NCBI GenBank assembly: GCA_036365145.1
Contig: JAEOAD010000005.1
Location: forward strand, 2,170,001-2,234,000
Origin: Orientallactaga sibirica
Taxonomy: Eukaryota > Chordata > Mammalia > Rodentia > Dipodidae
DNA length: 64,000 nt
Reading direction: 5' to 3'
Below, one piece after another: positions 51,511-62,134 of this stretch. Within the stretch, counting starts at the first letter, position 1, and the number at the start of each line of letters is the position of its first letter. Under the pieces are notes generated by a model that was not told the origin of the DNA, searched no databases, and was given only the letters and a program-made list of their open reading frames with translations. The translations under genes were made by a program, and so were the position numbers.

Positions 51511-52547
51511 TACCACGAGTGAGTACTGGTCACTTCCACGCACTTCTTCACACCACGAGTGAGTACTGGTCACTTCCACGCACTTCTTCACACCACGAGT
51601 GAGTACTGGCCACTTCCACGCACTTCTTCACACCACGAGTGAGTACTGGCCACTTCCACGCACTTCTTCACACCACGAGTGAGTACTGGCCACTTCCACG
51701 CACTTCTTCACACCACGAGTGAGTACTGGCCACTTGGCCTTCTTCACACCACGAGTGAGTACTGGCCACTTCCACGCACTTCTTCACACCACGAGTGAGT
51801 ACTGGCCACTTCCACGCACTTCTTCACACCACGAGTGAGTACTGGCCACTTCCACGCACTTCTTCACACCACGAGTGAGTACTGGCCACTTCCACGCACT
51901 TCTTCACACCACGAGTGAGTACTGGCCACTTCCACGCACTTCTTCACACCACGAGTGAGTACTGGTCACTTCCACGCACTTCTTCACGCCACGAGTGAGT
52001 ACTGGCCACTTCCACGCACTTCTTCACGCCACGAGTGAGTACTGGCCACTTCCACGCACTTCTTCACGCCACGAGTGAGTACTGGCCACTTCCATGCACT
52101 TCTTCACGCCACGAGTGAGTACTGGCCACTTCCACGCACTTCTTCACACCACGAGTGAGTACTGGCCACTTCCACGCACTTCTTCACACCACGAGTGAGT
52201 ACTGGTCACTTCCACGCACTTCTTCATACCACGAGTGAGTACTGGTCACTTCCACGCACTTCTTCACGCCACGAGTGAGTACTGGCCACTTCCACGCACT
52301 TCTTCACACCACGAGTGAGTACTGGCCACTTCCACGCACTTCTTCACACCACGAGTGAGTACTGGTCACTTCCACGCACTTCTTCACGCCACGAGTGAGT
52401 ACTGGTCACTTCCACGCACTTCTTCACGCCACGAGTGAGTACTGGCCACTTCCATGCACTTCTTCACACCACGAGTGAGTACTGGCCACTTCCATGCACT
52501 TCTTCACACCACGAGTGAGTACTGGCCACTTCCACGCACTTCTTCAT
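51511..52547. repeat. 26-copy 40-bp minisatellite
   Basis: Units start GAGTACTGG at 51521, 51561, 51601, 51641, 51681, 51721 and then every 40 bp from 51757 to 52517. The unit at 51721 is 36 bp. Units differ at three sites: GG(T/C)CACT, CA(C/T)GCACTT and CA(CA/CG/TA)CC. Every unit has CACTTCC (GGAAGTG on minus) except the short one, and GTGAGT in every junction. Frames end at stops every few units. Confidence 0.98.
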
Positions 52548-53395
52548 GCTTTTCTCAAGGAGACTTAGGAGCTCTGTGGACTCCAAACTCCGACTGGGGG
52601 TTGCATTGGTGCCTCGTGGGAACGGCCCCATACTGAGAGATTCCTTTTTCAGCTTTCTTCTTGTCGCCAGCATCGCATCTGTGGGATTCTGCCGTAAGAG
52701 TGTGTGGCTCTCTAGCATAACATCTTGCTATGAATTATTCCAGCGCATAGATACAGATTGTATATTCCATCACTTGCTGTCACAAATGCCCATGTATACA
52801 CTGCCTTTTCACAAATGGAAGTGTCTGTCAAGTCCCAAAGCATCTGGAGTGTATAACAGACATTTGGGGGAATCCATATTGTCACTTTTTCTAGATGGAG
52901 CCCAACTGTTCCCAATTTTCATTCCAGACAGCCATGTAGACAGGTTTCTATTGTTTCACACCCAAGACTTGCTTTCATCAGTTATTCTTAAAAACATATC
53001 ATAAGTATGTAGAAAACATATTAGAAATGAAACCTCCATTAGCACAGTAGCATAGTTCTAAAAAACAAAATCTACAAGTAATGTGGTACAGCATTTAAGT
53101 GAATAAAACTAGAGCCTTTTTGAAAAAATATGAACAAAAACTTTAGTAAATAGTGATACATTTTCCTTATTTACAAAGACTAAATTGAAAAGATAAAATG
53201 TTTTAACATATATAAATTGTTCTATAAATTAAAAGCCTAAGGTATTTCTTCTAAATACTTTTAAAGAATATATGGGAAAAGTAGCCATAATTTGCAATTA
53301 TTATAGTCTTATGATATCAAGTTATTTTATTACACATTTAAAACAGTACAGTGCTAAAGCAAGACCACAGGTTTGGTTATTAAAATGAGGACTCT
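52548..53395. other. Repeat-free sequence flanking the minisatellite
   Basis: The 152-codon plus frame 52546-53004 opens in the last minisatellite unit. It has no recognisable domain. The minus frames 52464-52718 and 52712-52915 overlap it and are also unrecognised. From 53005 on the DNA is strongly AT-rich. A long untranslated region of an unseen transcript is possible, but nothing proves it. Confidence 0.35.
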
Positions 53396-53490
53396 AAATT
53401 CAAGGCCAGCCTGAGACTATAGAGTGAGTTCCAGGTCAGCCTGAGCTAGAGTGAGATCCTACCTCAAAAACAAAACAAAACAAACAAAAG
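53396..53490 (+). repeat. B1 SINE, 5'-truncated
   Basis: Starts at AAATTCAAGGCCAGCCTGAG and ends GATCCTACCTCAAAAAC with (AAAAC)n. Confidence 0.88.
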
Positions 53491-53584
53491 AGATGACTAG
53501 AAAAAAATTCTCAAGTATAATACAATGAAAGAAGAAAGTCGAAGTCAGTCATTGGTGAAAAGGCATAGTTTGTGCATTTGTTTG

Positions 53585-53940
53585 GGTCTGTAGCACTTCT
53601 CACTGCTGTGGCAAACACCCCACTGAAACAACGCAAGGGCGGGAGCTTTGTCTTGGCGCATGGTTCCTGAGGTTTCTGTCTATCACGGCAGAGAAGCCAT
53701 GGAGGAGGGCGTGACATGACAGCATGCGCTGAAAGCAGAAGCTTGCTCACATGGCATAGGCTAAGAGGCAGAGAATGCATGCCAGCATGAGAAGTGGCTG
53801 TGACTTTCCAAGACTTAGCCCTGGTCGCTTACCTCCACCAGATAGGACTGCTGCAATGTCCTCCTCCAGGTCAACTGTGAATCAAGCAGCCTTAACATGA
53901 TTCCTTGGGGGACATTTGAGGTTTAATAATTATATCCTGC
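53585..53940 (-). mobile_element. MaLR-like LTR, antisense
   Basis: CTCACTGCTGTGGCAAACACC, GGAGCTTTGTCTTGGCGCATGG, TCACGGCAGAGAAGCCATGG and GAATCAAGCAGCCTTAACATG follow the antisense order of the rodent LTR-like family. Diverged. Confidence 0.5.
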
Positions 53941-54099
53941 CCCTGGCTTCCAAAGACTCATAGCTAAAATCCATTTGTAAATGGTGCATACCCTTTGATA
54001 CAGAAATTCAATTACTAGGCATTCATTAGCAGGGAAAGAGACAGGAGTGTGCACACAAGTTAAGACCCACAAAAGCACACCCCAGGAACCAGAGGGAAC

Positions 54100-54300
54100 T
54101 GAGTATGAATTTTAGGCAATGAGTTTCCCGCACCTTGGCCTCTTCAGATAGATAGTGATCAATCAGACTTCTTGGAGTTATGAGAATTAAATGAAGCAAC
54201 ACATGCTGAGAGACTAAAAGAACATCTGAAGTGTTGTCACTGTTTTGTAAGTTGTTGCTACTGTAATTGTAACTGCTATTAAGGTCTATTCATATTCATA
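54100..54300 (+). repeat. MIR
   Basis: CACCTTGGCCTCTTCAGATAG, GTTATGAGAATTAAATGAAG, ACACATGCTGAGAGAC and GTTGTTGCTACTGTAATTG follow MIR, including the 'gaggattaaatgag' block. Confidence 0.65.
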
Positions 54301-54331
54301 CTGTACATCATTAAAATGATAATGCAGAATT

Positions 54332-54530
54332 AGGGCCTGGAGAGCTGGCTTAGCAGTTAAGGCACTTGCCTACAAAGCCAAAGGACCCAGGTTCGATTCC
54401 TGAAAACCCATGTAAGCCAGATGCACGAGGGGGCACATGCATCTGGAATTTTTTTGCAGTGGCTGGAGGCCCTGGTATGCCCATTTTCTCTCTCTTTCTG
54501 TCAAATAAATAAATAAATAAAAATAAAAAA
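54332..54530 (+). repeat. Composite ID SINE
   Basis: Head GGCCTGGAGAGCTGGCTTAGC, B-box-like GGTTCGATTCCTG, body ATGCACGAGGGGGCACATGC. The flanks ATGATAATGCAGAATTA (54317-54333) and 54530-54546 match, a 17-bp target duplication. Confidence 0.95.
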
Positions 54531-54628
54531 TGATAATGCAGAATTATGTTTTTATGACACAGGACTATACTTAACACAATATTGAATTAAAGTCTAACAT
54601 ATAGACAGCACTTGGGCACTTGTGAATG

Positions 54629-54652
54629 TATATATATATATATATATATTTT
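54629..54652. repeat. (TA)n microsatellite
   Basis: About 11 TA units after GTGAATG. Confidence 0.9.
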
Positions 54653-54797
54653 TTCAGTTAAGGAGTAAGGGTATCCACTCAATATGATAATAGTCACTTA
54701 ACATGGGGAAAAGTAGCCACTTACCAAGAATCTGCCTAAGTAGTCTATTAGCTTCCTATAAGAAAACACTTCTTATGAATTTACATCAACTTTTAAA

Positions 54798-54850
54798 AAA
54801 TATTTTTTAATTTTTATTTATTTATTTGAGAAAGAGAGAAAGAGGCAGAC

Positions 54851-54881
<31 letters not shown>

Positions 54882-55031
54882 ATGGGTGCACCAGGGTCTC
54901 CAGCCACTACAAATGGACTCCAGACACATGTGCCACCTTGTGCAGCTGGTTTACATGAGTCCTGGGGAACTGAACCTGCGTCCTTTGGCTTTGCAGGAAG
55001 TGTTTTAACTGCTAAGCCATCTCCTCATCCC
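54798..55031 (-). repeat. Composite ID SINE
   Basis: Inverted, (GA)n at 54857-54880, TGGGTGCACCAGGGTC, CTGAACCTGCGTCC, GCTAAGCCATCTCCTCATCCC. Confidence 0.92.
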
Positions 55032-55034
55032 TGC

Positions 55035-55880
55035 ATGGAAATTTTTCTTCTTTATTACTATGATTTTAACAACATATTTCATATGGATACATCATGAGTT
55101 GGTATCCTCTTTTCCCTCATCTCTGCCCCCATTCTGCTGGGGACCCTCTTCAGTGGTTGATGCATTGTGGGAGCAGCAGTGAAGTTATTTTGTTTTTGGG
55201 CGGGGGGGCGGGGGAGGCAATGCCTCTGGGCATGATGTGACCAATAGCTTTTTAGCCGGCCAGAAAGCTATTGGTTACCCACCAAGGCTGTGTGCCACTA
55301 TTGCCCTGGTGGGTACATTCTGTCAGGGTGTTTGCTTCTGAGTAGCTTAGACCTCTGATTGCTCAGACCATTATTGGCCGCTTTCTCCCAGCAGCTCATG
55401 TAGCGTTTTCCAGCACTAGATGGGCTAACTGTCTGGGCACTGGCTCTCTTCTGAATTCCAGCCAGGTCTCTCCATGCTCTGTGTTGGCAGCATATGGTGT
55501 CTTCAGCAATAGGGTCTTAGCTTTTGCCTCGGGCAGGTGATCAAGTGCTTTGACAGAAAGCTGTCTTGATTTGGGGACCTCATAGGTCTTTCCAATCAAC
55601 AGCTCAATGTGGGCAGCAACCAATCTCTGGTACTGGGAATTACAGGCCAGAGACAGAAAAAAAATTATTTTAAGCTTAAGCTTCATCCCACCCTCTCCAG
55701 GTGCCCAACTTTTCAGGTGCCCTCCCCTTCCTCCTTTTGAGGGTTTATCTTTCAAGCTATCTCCAAGGATAAAGGTTTCTATGGTATCCGTTCATTTTGG
55801 ATTTCGTTTTGTGTTTGTTTTTCCCCTCTTCCCTTCCCCTCCCCCAAGCCCTTCCATCCCCATTGTCTGAGCCTTAAGTT
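55035..55880 (-). mobile_element. L1 LINE 3' region, diverged subfamily
   Basis: On plus: TTTCATATGGATACATCATG, the GGCGGGGGGGCGGGGG run at 55200-55215, ACCAATAGCTTTTTAGCC with GGCCAGAAAGCTATTGG, TTGCCCTGGTGGGTACATTC and the CTCTCCAGGTGCCC/CCTCCCC purine-pyrimidine zone. It shares layout rather than close identity with the other L1 3' ends. The 119-codon minus frame lies within it. Confidence 0.5.
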
Positions 55881-56395
55881 GCCTGTCAGGTATGTCAGAG
55901 GTCGGGAACCACAGAGAATTGACATCACCTGCATGGAAACTCTAGTTAAAAAAAAATAGGTGAAGGAAATATATTTTATGACTTTGTTTTAAAGATCAAA
56001 ATAAAATCCTCTGGAAGAGTTTATATTTTATGTTATACATGTTTTTAATTTTTAATGCTAATTCTTAAAATAAATGAAGTATACTGGGGACTTTTTGGCA
56101 TACATTTCCCTACATAATATGTATGAAGAACAACTCCTGAGCAATTACTGTGTGCAGACACAGCTACCCGACCCTGACAGAGCAAAGGCGGCTTGCTCAG
56201 CTGGACCTCACATTTCAGTGGGGAGGTGGGCAGGATAGAAAATGGATGAAAAGATGAAAACATGAGGGATGGATCTGGTCTCAGAACAATCTAACTAAAA
56301 ATGAAAAGCAACAAATAAATAGAATAAGGAAGGAAGGAACAACTCAAGACAGTACAGAGGTTTCCCAAATAATTAAAAGTAGAGGTATGTGATCT
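55881..56395. other. Unannotated sequence
   Basis: AT-rich unique DNA. No gene. Confidence 0.4.
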
Positions 56396-56545
56396 TATTT
56401 ATTTATTTATTTTGGTTGTCGTAGCTCAAGCTGACCTGGAATTCACTATGTAGTCTCAGGGTGGCCTTGAACTCAACAGAGATCCTCCTACCTCTGCCTC
56501 CCAGGTGCTGGGATTAAAGGCCTGTGCCACCACGCCCGGCTTTAT
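56396..56545 (-). repeat. B1 SINE, copy 1 of a tandem pair
   Basis: (TTTA)n then GGTTGTCGTAGCTCAAGC (56414) to CCACCACGCCCGGC. The GGTTGTCGTAG start is unlike other B1s here but shared with copy 2. Confidence 0.92.
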
Positions 56546-56680
56546 TTATTTATTTATTTTGGTTGTCGTAGCTCAAGCTGTCCTGGAATTCACTATGTAG
56601 CCTTGAACTCGATAGAGATCTTCTTACCTCTGCCTCCCAGGTGCTGCGATTAAAGGCATGTGCCACCACGCCTACCTAGA
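56546..56680 (-). repeat. B1 SINE, copy 2 of a tandem pair
   Basis: Repeats copy 1 with a 147-bp period, including (TTTA)n and GGTTGTCGTAGCTC (56561). It has lost about 11 bases around TCTCAGGGTGG. Confidence 0.92.
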
Positions 56681-56917
56681 GTAACACTTTGGGGTCTATG
56701 TTCCAAAGGATTAAAATCAGTGTCTCAAAGGCCTATTATTGGTAACATTTTTCACAAAAACCAAAGGGGGAAAGTGCCAAGCTTCAATTGGCAGATGAGG
56801 AAAAAGTACTTGTGGCATGTAATCCAATGGAAAATTACTCAGTCTCGCAAGGGAGGAAATGGTGACAATACTACCTGGACGCCTCTTGAGACCATGATGT
56901 TAAGTGGGATTAGTCAG
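56681..56917. other. Unannotated spacer
   Basis: ACTTTGGGGTCTATGTTCC..., unique. It includes words such as AAATGGTGACAATACTACC and GATGTTAAGTGGGATTAGTCAG. Not identified. Confidence 0.4.
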
Positions 56918-57135
56918 GGCTGGAGAGATGGCTCAGCAGTTAAGGTGTTTTCCTGCAAAGCCAAAGGACCCTGGTTTGATTCTCCAGGACCCACGTAAGC
57001 CAGATACACAAGGGGGTACATGAGTCTGGAGTTCGTTTGCAGTGGCTGGAGGCCCTGGTGCACCCATGTTCTCTCTCTCTCACTCTATCTCTGTGCCTCT
57101 TTCTCTCTCTCAAATAAATAAATAAAATATATTAA
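56918..57135 (+). repeat. Composite ID SINE
   Basis: Head GGGCTGGAGAGATGGCTCAGC, B-box-like GGTTTGATTCTCC, body GCCAGATACACAAGGGGG and GTGGCTGGAGGCCCTGG, (CT)n, AAATAAATAAATAAAAT. TTAAGTGGGATTAGTCAG (56900-56917) and TTAAATGGAATGAGTCAG (57133-57150) are an imperfect target duplication. Confidence 0.95.
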
Positions 57136-58375
57136 ATGGAATGAGTCAGTCCTAAGAAGACAAACACCCTGTGAATATACTTAGCTCAGGGAAACAGATA
57201 CAGTGCGGTTCAAGTCCAGGACCACAGCACGGCGTAATTGCAAGGAAGCCACAGGGAACAGGGAACTGGGGAATTTTGCTTAATGGGTAGAGAGCTCCAG
57301 GTTAGCAAAATGAATGGTGTCGTGAAAAGAGGTTAAGATGGCCAATGAAATGTTGAAAAGAAAGAATAAAAACAGACTAGAAAGAAAAACTACATTCAGA
57401 AAGAAAGAAAGAACCGAGGAGGCCTCGAGGGGCAGGAGGGAAGGAAGAAGCTGAGGGCTCGCTCGGCTTCAGGGTGTAACTGAGCTTGTGGCTGAGTGGG
57501 CATTAGGACGAGGGGATGGGGACCTGTCTTCTGAAAGCTGTGTTTTCGCTTTGTGATGGATAAAATGTTAGGGGTTTCCCTCTCATACTTGAAGGGAATT
57601 TAATTAAGGAAAGGGGAGTTTTATAACATTATTTGTAGCCTGTACTTTGAGTTTAGACCAAGAGTATTTCCAGAGCCCCATGTGAATACTAGTGAATACT
57701 AGTTTTAAGATTTTTGGCTAGCTCAGACAGAGGAGAACAAATAGATATTTTTTGGACTCATTTTCAGTATAATTTATTTTTGCAGTCTCTAGTGTACAGT
57801 GTGATTCATTTCAAAAGAGCTATACTTCAGGCATGGTGGTTTTAAGCAGGACTTACATGGAACAAAACTGCTCCATCCAATTCCTCATTCAGGAACCCAA
57901 ATTTTGTAATTATGAGGTAACCATTTCCAATTATGGGTCAGCTGGGATCCCACTGCAGTTATGTCAAGTTCCTCTCAGGGGAGGGGGATCATTACTTTGA
58001 TAGTCCTAATCATTGTCTTACCATCGACTTCCAGGGGTTGGAAGCTTTAAGACGTGCAGCTGTCCTCTGTCCCACAGTCTAGCTGCCCAGTCCCCGAGGA
58101 CAGAGCTGACACAGTGATCACCTCGGGGTGCAAGTCGGCGGAAGAATCCTGGACAGAGCCGCCACCTGGGTGGGGAGGTGTGGGGTAGGGGACCTGGGGC
58201 TGGCAGGACACTCCTCCCCAGGGCATGGACACCTCGCTCCCCTCCATTGTGGCTCTTTGATCTCTGGAGGTCAAATCTCCTATAGGGCGTGTGTCCGAAT
58301 TACATCTGGACAGACACAGGTACCGCTACTCTTACTTACCTCATGCTCATGTTTTCAATTTTATTTTTTTAAATA
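57136..58375. other. Long unannotated stretch
   Basis: 1.2 kb unique. An AAGAAAGAAAG stretch occurs at about 57360-57410. GTGAATACTAGTGAATACTAG is a small tandem duplication at 57682-57702. The overlapping frames at 58047-58274 and 58128-58406 have no domain. Confidence 0.4.
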
Positions 58376-58607
58376 TTTTTTTGTTATTTTTTATTTATTT
58401 ATTTGAGAGTGAGACAGACAGACGGACAGACAGACAGAGAAAGAGGCAGATAGATAGAGAATGGGCCTCCAGCCACTGCAAACGAACTCCAGATGCATGC
58501 ACCCTCTCGTGCATCTGGCTTACTTGGGTCCTGGGGAATCGAGCCTTGAACCAGGTTCCTTAGGCTTCACAGGCAAGCACTTAACCACTGAGCCTTCTCT
58601 CTAGGCC
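58376..58607 (-). repeat. Composite ID SINE
   Basis: Inverted with GACAGACAGACGGACAGAC in place of (GA)n, CTCCAGATGCATGCACCC and TGAGCCTTCTCTCTAGGCCC. Confidence 0.9.
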
Positions 58608-58619
58608 CTGTTTTTATTT

Positions 58620-59109
58620 TTTAAGTCAGTCATTGTGAAATTGGCCAAGGGACCAAGTTTGGAGTGTTTCCAGGACCTGCTAAAGTTTCCAGGTTCTGCC
58701 CAAGGACAAGGAATTTTACACATAGTAGGATGCTAGAAATCTAGTTTATCAGGAAAAGAAGGACACCTGTGAGACTGGAAGTGGACTAGCAACCTGGAAA
58801 AGACGCACACTCAGAAAGCATCAGCCCACTAGACCAATGGCTCTTTCCTTCTACACAATTTACACAACACCCACTTCTCCCCCATCTGCATATTGTAGTC
58901 CTTGCTGTTGCTGGTGTTGTCGCACATGCTGCCTTGTTCCCTGTAGCCAGCACAGGGACGGTTTCGGTCTTCTGGTTGCTGTCACCTCCTTTAACATGTT
59001 GACCTTGATGTAGTGTTCCCCACCTTCCTATGCTCCTGACACAACTGGAACTTCAAAAGTAGTGCACAGTTCTAATTTTAAAAAATTGAATAGTGCCAAA
59101 GAGACTAAA
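58620..59109. other. Unannotated sequence
   Basis: Unique DNA with no gene. TCCTTGCTGTTGCTGGTGTTGTCG is a short imperfect repetition at about 58898-58921. Confidence 0.4.
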
Positions 59110-59420
59110 TTAAATTTTTTTCTAAATTTTTATTGATAATAATCATAATGCTCTACCATCCTCTCTCTTCCTCACCCGCAAGTCCCCCTTCCTCTGAATC
59201 CCTTCTTTCCAGTCTGTCTTCTATTTTGATGTTATCTTTTTTTTGGACAAGGGCACTTTGTGTTTTTGGGGTTCCTCTTCCTTCCTTTGGTTCTTACAAT
59301 CTTTCTACAACCTCTTCCACTTTCAAGCCTTGAAGGATGTCACAGAGATGTCTCAGTGCTGAGCACTCCACTGTCACTTCTCAGTACTTTGGTGAGTTCC
59401 TTGAACTTTCTTTTCTCTTT
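59110..59420 (-). mobile_element. L1 LINE 3' end (5'-truncated)
   Basis: Antisense: TTTTTATTGATAATAATC (AATAA region), CCCGCAAGTCCCCCTTCC, TCTGAATCCCTTCTTTCC and TGTCACAGAGATGTCTCAGTGC, the same layout as 47512-48200. Confidence 0.65.
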
Positions 59421-59537
59421 CCTTTCCATGTTTTTTTCCTCAGGTCATCCATGTGGGGTCTTCCGCCACGTGGGTGCCTTTCCTTGGCTCTGTACTTCCC
59501 TTAATAAATATAATCATTTAATAATTATCCTTTCAGT

Positions 59538-59590
59538 CTTCTTCTTCTTCTTCTTCTTCTTCTTCTTCTTCTTTTTTTTTTTTTTTTTTT
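59538..59590. repeat. (CTT)n and poly-T
   Basis: About 11 CTT units then about 19 T. The T run is the tail of the inverted B1. Confidence 0.95.
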
Positions 59591-59734
59591 GTTTTTCGAG
59601 GTAGGATCTCACTCTGGTCCAGGCTGACCTGGAATTAACTATGTAGTCTCAGGGTGGCCTCTAACTCATGGTGATCTTCCTACTTCTGCCTCCCAAGCGC
59701 TGGGATTAAAGGCGTGTGCCACTATGCCCGGCTC
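59591..59734 (-). repeat. B1 SINE
   Basis: Inverted, TTTTTCGAGGTAGGATCTC to GTGCCACTATGCCCGGC. (A/T)CAGTCTTCTT occurs before and after (59535, 59735), the likely target duplication. Confidence 0.95.
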
Positions 59735-59747
59735 AGTCTTCTTTTTT

Positions 59748-59957
59748 TAAAAAAGATTTTATTTTTATTTATTTATTAGAGACAGAGAAAAGGAGAGAGA
59801 GAGAGAATGGGCATGCCAGGGCCTCTAGCCCCTGCAAACAAACTCCATACGCATGCGCCACCTTGTGCATCTGGCTTACGTGTGACCTGGAGAATAGAAC
59901 CAGGGTCCTTAGGCTTCGCAGGCATGTGTCTTAACCACTAAGCCATCTCTCCAGCCC
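59748..59957 (-). repeat. Composite ID SINE
   Basis: Inverted, ATGGGCATGCCAGGGCC, ACTCCATACGCATGCGCC, AGAACCAGGGTCC and AAGCCATCTCTCCAGCCC. It adjoins the B1. Confidence 0.93.
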
Positions 59958-60814
59958 TCAATCTTTTTTAAAATTTAATTCTTTGATTAAAATGAGAAAC
60001 GAACCTGGGATTTGGGGTTCAAGGACTTTCCTGGCCCACCAGCACCTATTATACTGATTTTCCTTCTCCTGGAAACTTGCTGGTGTAATCTCCTTACAGC
60101 TCGTGACACAGTTTGCTCACCTAGTACTCACCCCTAAAACACCCACACAGACCCATCTCAAGAGCTTACAAGGAAAGAGCGAGGTGAAATGGGGTAAGAC
60201 AGAGATCAAAGCAAGCAATGAGCTGGGTGCCAAAGTCAAGGTGTGCAAAATGACCTGAGTTGGTAATGGTTCCCTACAGGCTGCTGGCATTAGCTGTTGT
60301 GCTCCCAGGCTCGGTTTGCCCTGATGGCATGGAAAAATTGTGTGCCCATCCTTATACCTGATTCTCTTCAACTAGATAGACTGAGAATCCAAGAGGAAAG
60401 CCCAGAAAAAGCATTTGTTCAAATTTAAACTGTGAAAAGAGCAAATGAAGTGTGTTTCTCCCCTTTAACTTTAGGAAGAATGGAAAAAAAGTGGGATGGA
60501 ATGCCTCCATCACTAATGCCATGTGTCAGATTATAAGTCTTAGACTCCTCGAGCTACAAGGCAGAGCAAGAGTCTTGTTTTTTATTCTGTTGATTTTAAT
60601 TAGGCTTACAAGCTTGACAATCCATTGCTATGATCAGTGTTATTTTTAAAGCTAAAACTCATCCAGTTTAGCTTTACAAGTTTTAAGAGAAGATACGGGG
60701 ATATATATTTTGTGACAGTTTGTAGCACCAAGTCACAGCCTGGCCATAATGTGATATAGTTGACTAATAAGATATGAGTTCTTAATAAAATGGCACGTTC
60801 AGAAATTCATAAAA
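59958..60814. other. Repeat-free sequence
   Basis: The 60440-60650 part is AT-rich with TGATTTTAATTAGGC and no simple repeat. A modest candidate for a non-coding element. The minus frame 60117-60371 has no domain. Confidence 0.35.
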
Positions 60815-61008
60815 ATGTTCTTCAAATATTTGAGAAAGAGAGAGGGAAAGAGAGGATATGGGTACACCAGGTCCTTCTGCTGCAAATGAACTTTAGATCC
60901 ACACATTACTTTGTGTGTCTGGCTTTATGTGGTTATTGGTGAATAAACTTTGGGCCATCAGACTTTGTAAGCAAGCTGCTTTAACAGCTAAGCCATCTTT
61001 CCAGCCTC
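60815..61008 (-). repeat. Composite ID SINE, diverged
   Basis: AAATATTTGAGAAAGAG, CACCAGGTCCTTCTGCTGC, AAGCCATCTTTCCAGCC. More mutated and shorter than other copies. Confidence 0.85.
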
Positions 61009-61545
61009 CATAAAATATTTTAAAATGAGCCAAAGTTTCTGCTATGGAGAAAGTGACAAATTGTTGAAAATGATACATGTCAGCTTAATTTGGCAGACGT
61101 AAGTGATCGGAACACAAAATATTGTCATTTGTCTTATTTGCAATGGACCTGTAACTTATTTGTTAATCATTTTAGTGAATATCCTTGATATTTTCTTGGA
61201 TTTCTGTTTGCTTCTCCAATCTGGGCACTAAAGATTTATACCTGTATTTTAAATTAAATGTCAACATATAAAAGATTGAGTGGTGAACTATGGGGTAAAG
61301 CACCCAATCTTCAAACTTTTTCTCTTTCACCAGAAATTTTAGAGTTAGAAGTATTCCTAGTGGCAATGCAGAACTTGTAGGAATTATGGTCACACCCAAA
61401 GTAGCTCTTGCTGAGCAGGAAAAGCCTGGTCTCTGGGCCACTTCCTGGGTTCTTGGAGGTGGTTAAGTCCATCGTGGGCAGTGAAGGCCATGGTATTTGA
61501 ACTATCACTCACCCACGTGATCTGGATGGTTTTGGTATTTTTAAA
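61009..61545. other. Unannotated AT-rich sequence
   Basis: No gene. Frames on the minus strand are without domains. Confidence 0.4.
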
Positions 61546-61764
61546 AATATTACTTATTTGTGTATTTATTTATTTGAGCACTAGAAAGAGGAAGAGGCAG
61601 AGAGAAAGAGAGAATAGGTGTGCCAGGACTTCCAGCCACTGCAAACAAACTCCAGATGCATGCGACCCCCTGTGCATCTGGCTTACATGGTTCCTGGGGA
61701 ATCAAACCAGGGTCCTTAGGTGTCATAGGCAAACGCCTTAACTGCTAAGCCATTTCCTCAGCCC
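61546..61764 (-). repeat. Composite ID SINE
   Basis: Inverted, AATAGGTGTGCCAGGAC, GATGCATGCGACCCCC, CTGCTAAGCCATTTCCTCAGCCC. Confidence 0.92.
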
Positions 61765-62134
61765 TGGTTTCAGTATTTCATTTTACTTCCTTATTGGGTC
61801 CTTGCTTAAACAAAATACCCAAAGTGCCAGGTGAGTCATTGGTTTATTGTCCCTCTTTTTTAATTCTCTTAATCCTCAGTTTTTTCTTTTTTTCATTTCT
61901 CTGAATCCTTCTTCCTTATGTGTTTTCTTGGAACTTCTGTATTCTGAAGAGATAGCACTACATTGTGGGCGCTCTGGTCAGAGAAAAAGAATTTCTGCAC
62001 AGATGAGACCTGCGTGACACTGCTTTGGTTGGTAAACAAGGACGATGTGACCAGCTCATTGTTTAGTTGACGCAGGCAGTTGCTAACATGGTGAGATTTG
62101 AGGCATCTCTGTAATGGAAGCCCAACACAGGCCT
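61765..62134. other. Unannotated sequence
   Basis: Unique DNA, no gene. Confidence 0.4.

Noticed and set aside
51511..52547. CRISPR-like regular repeat spacing
   Set aside because: Units are contiguous with no unique spacers, and the DNA is clearly mammalian. It is a minisatellite.
52546..53004. 152-codon plus-strand frame next to the 40-bp array
   Set aside because: It starts inside the last repeat unit and overlaps two minus-strand frames. No domain. Kept only as part of the block finding.
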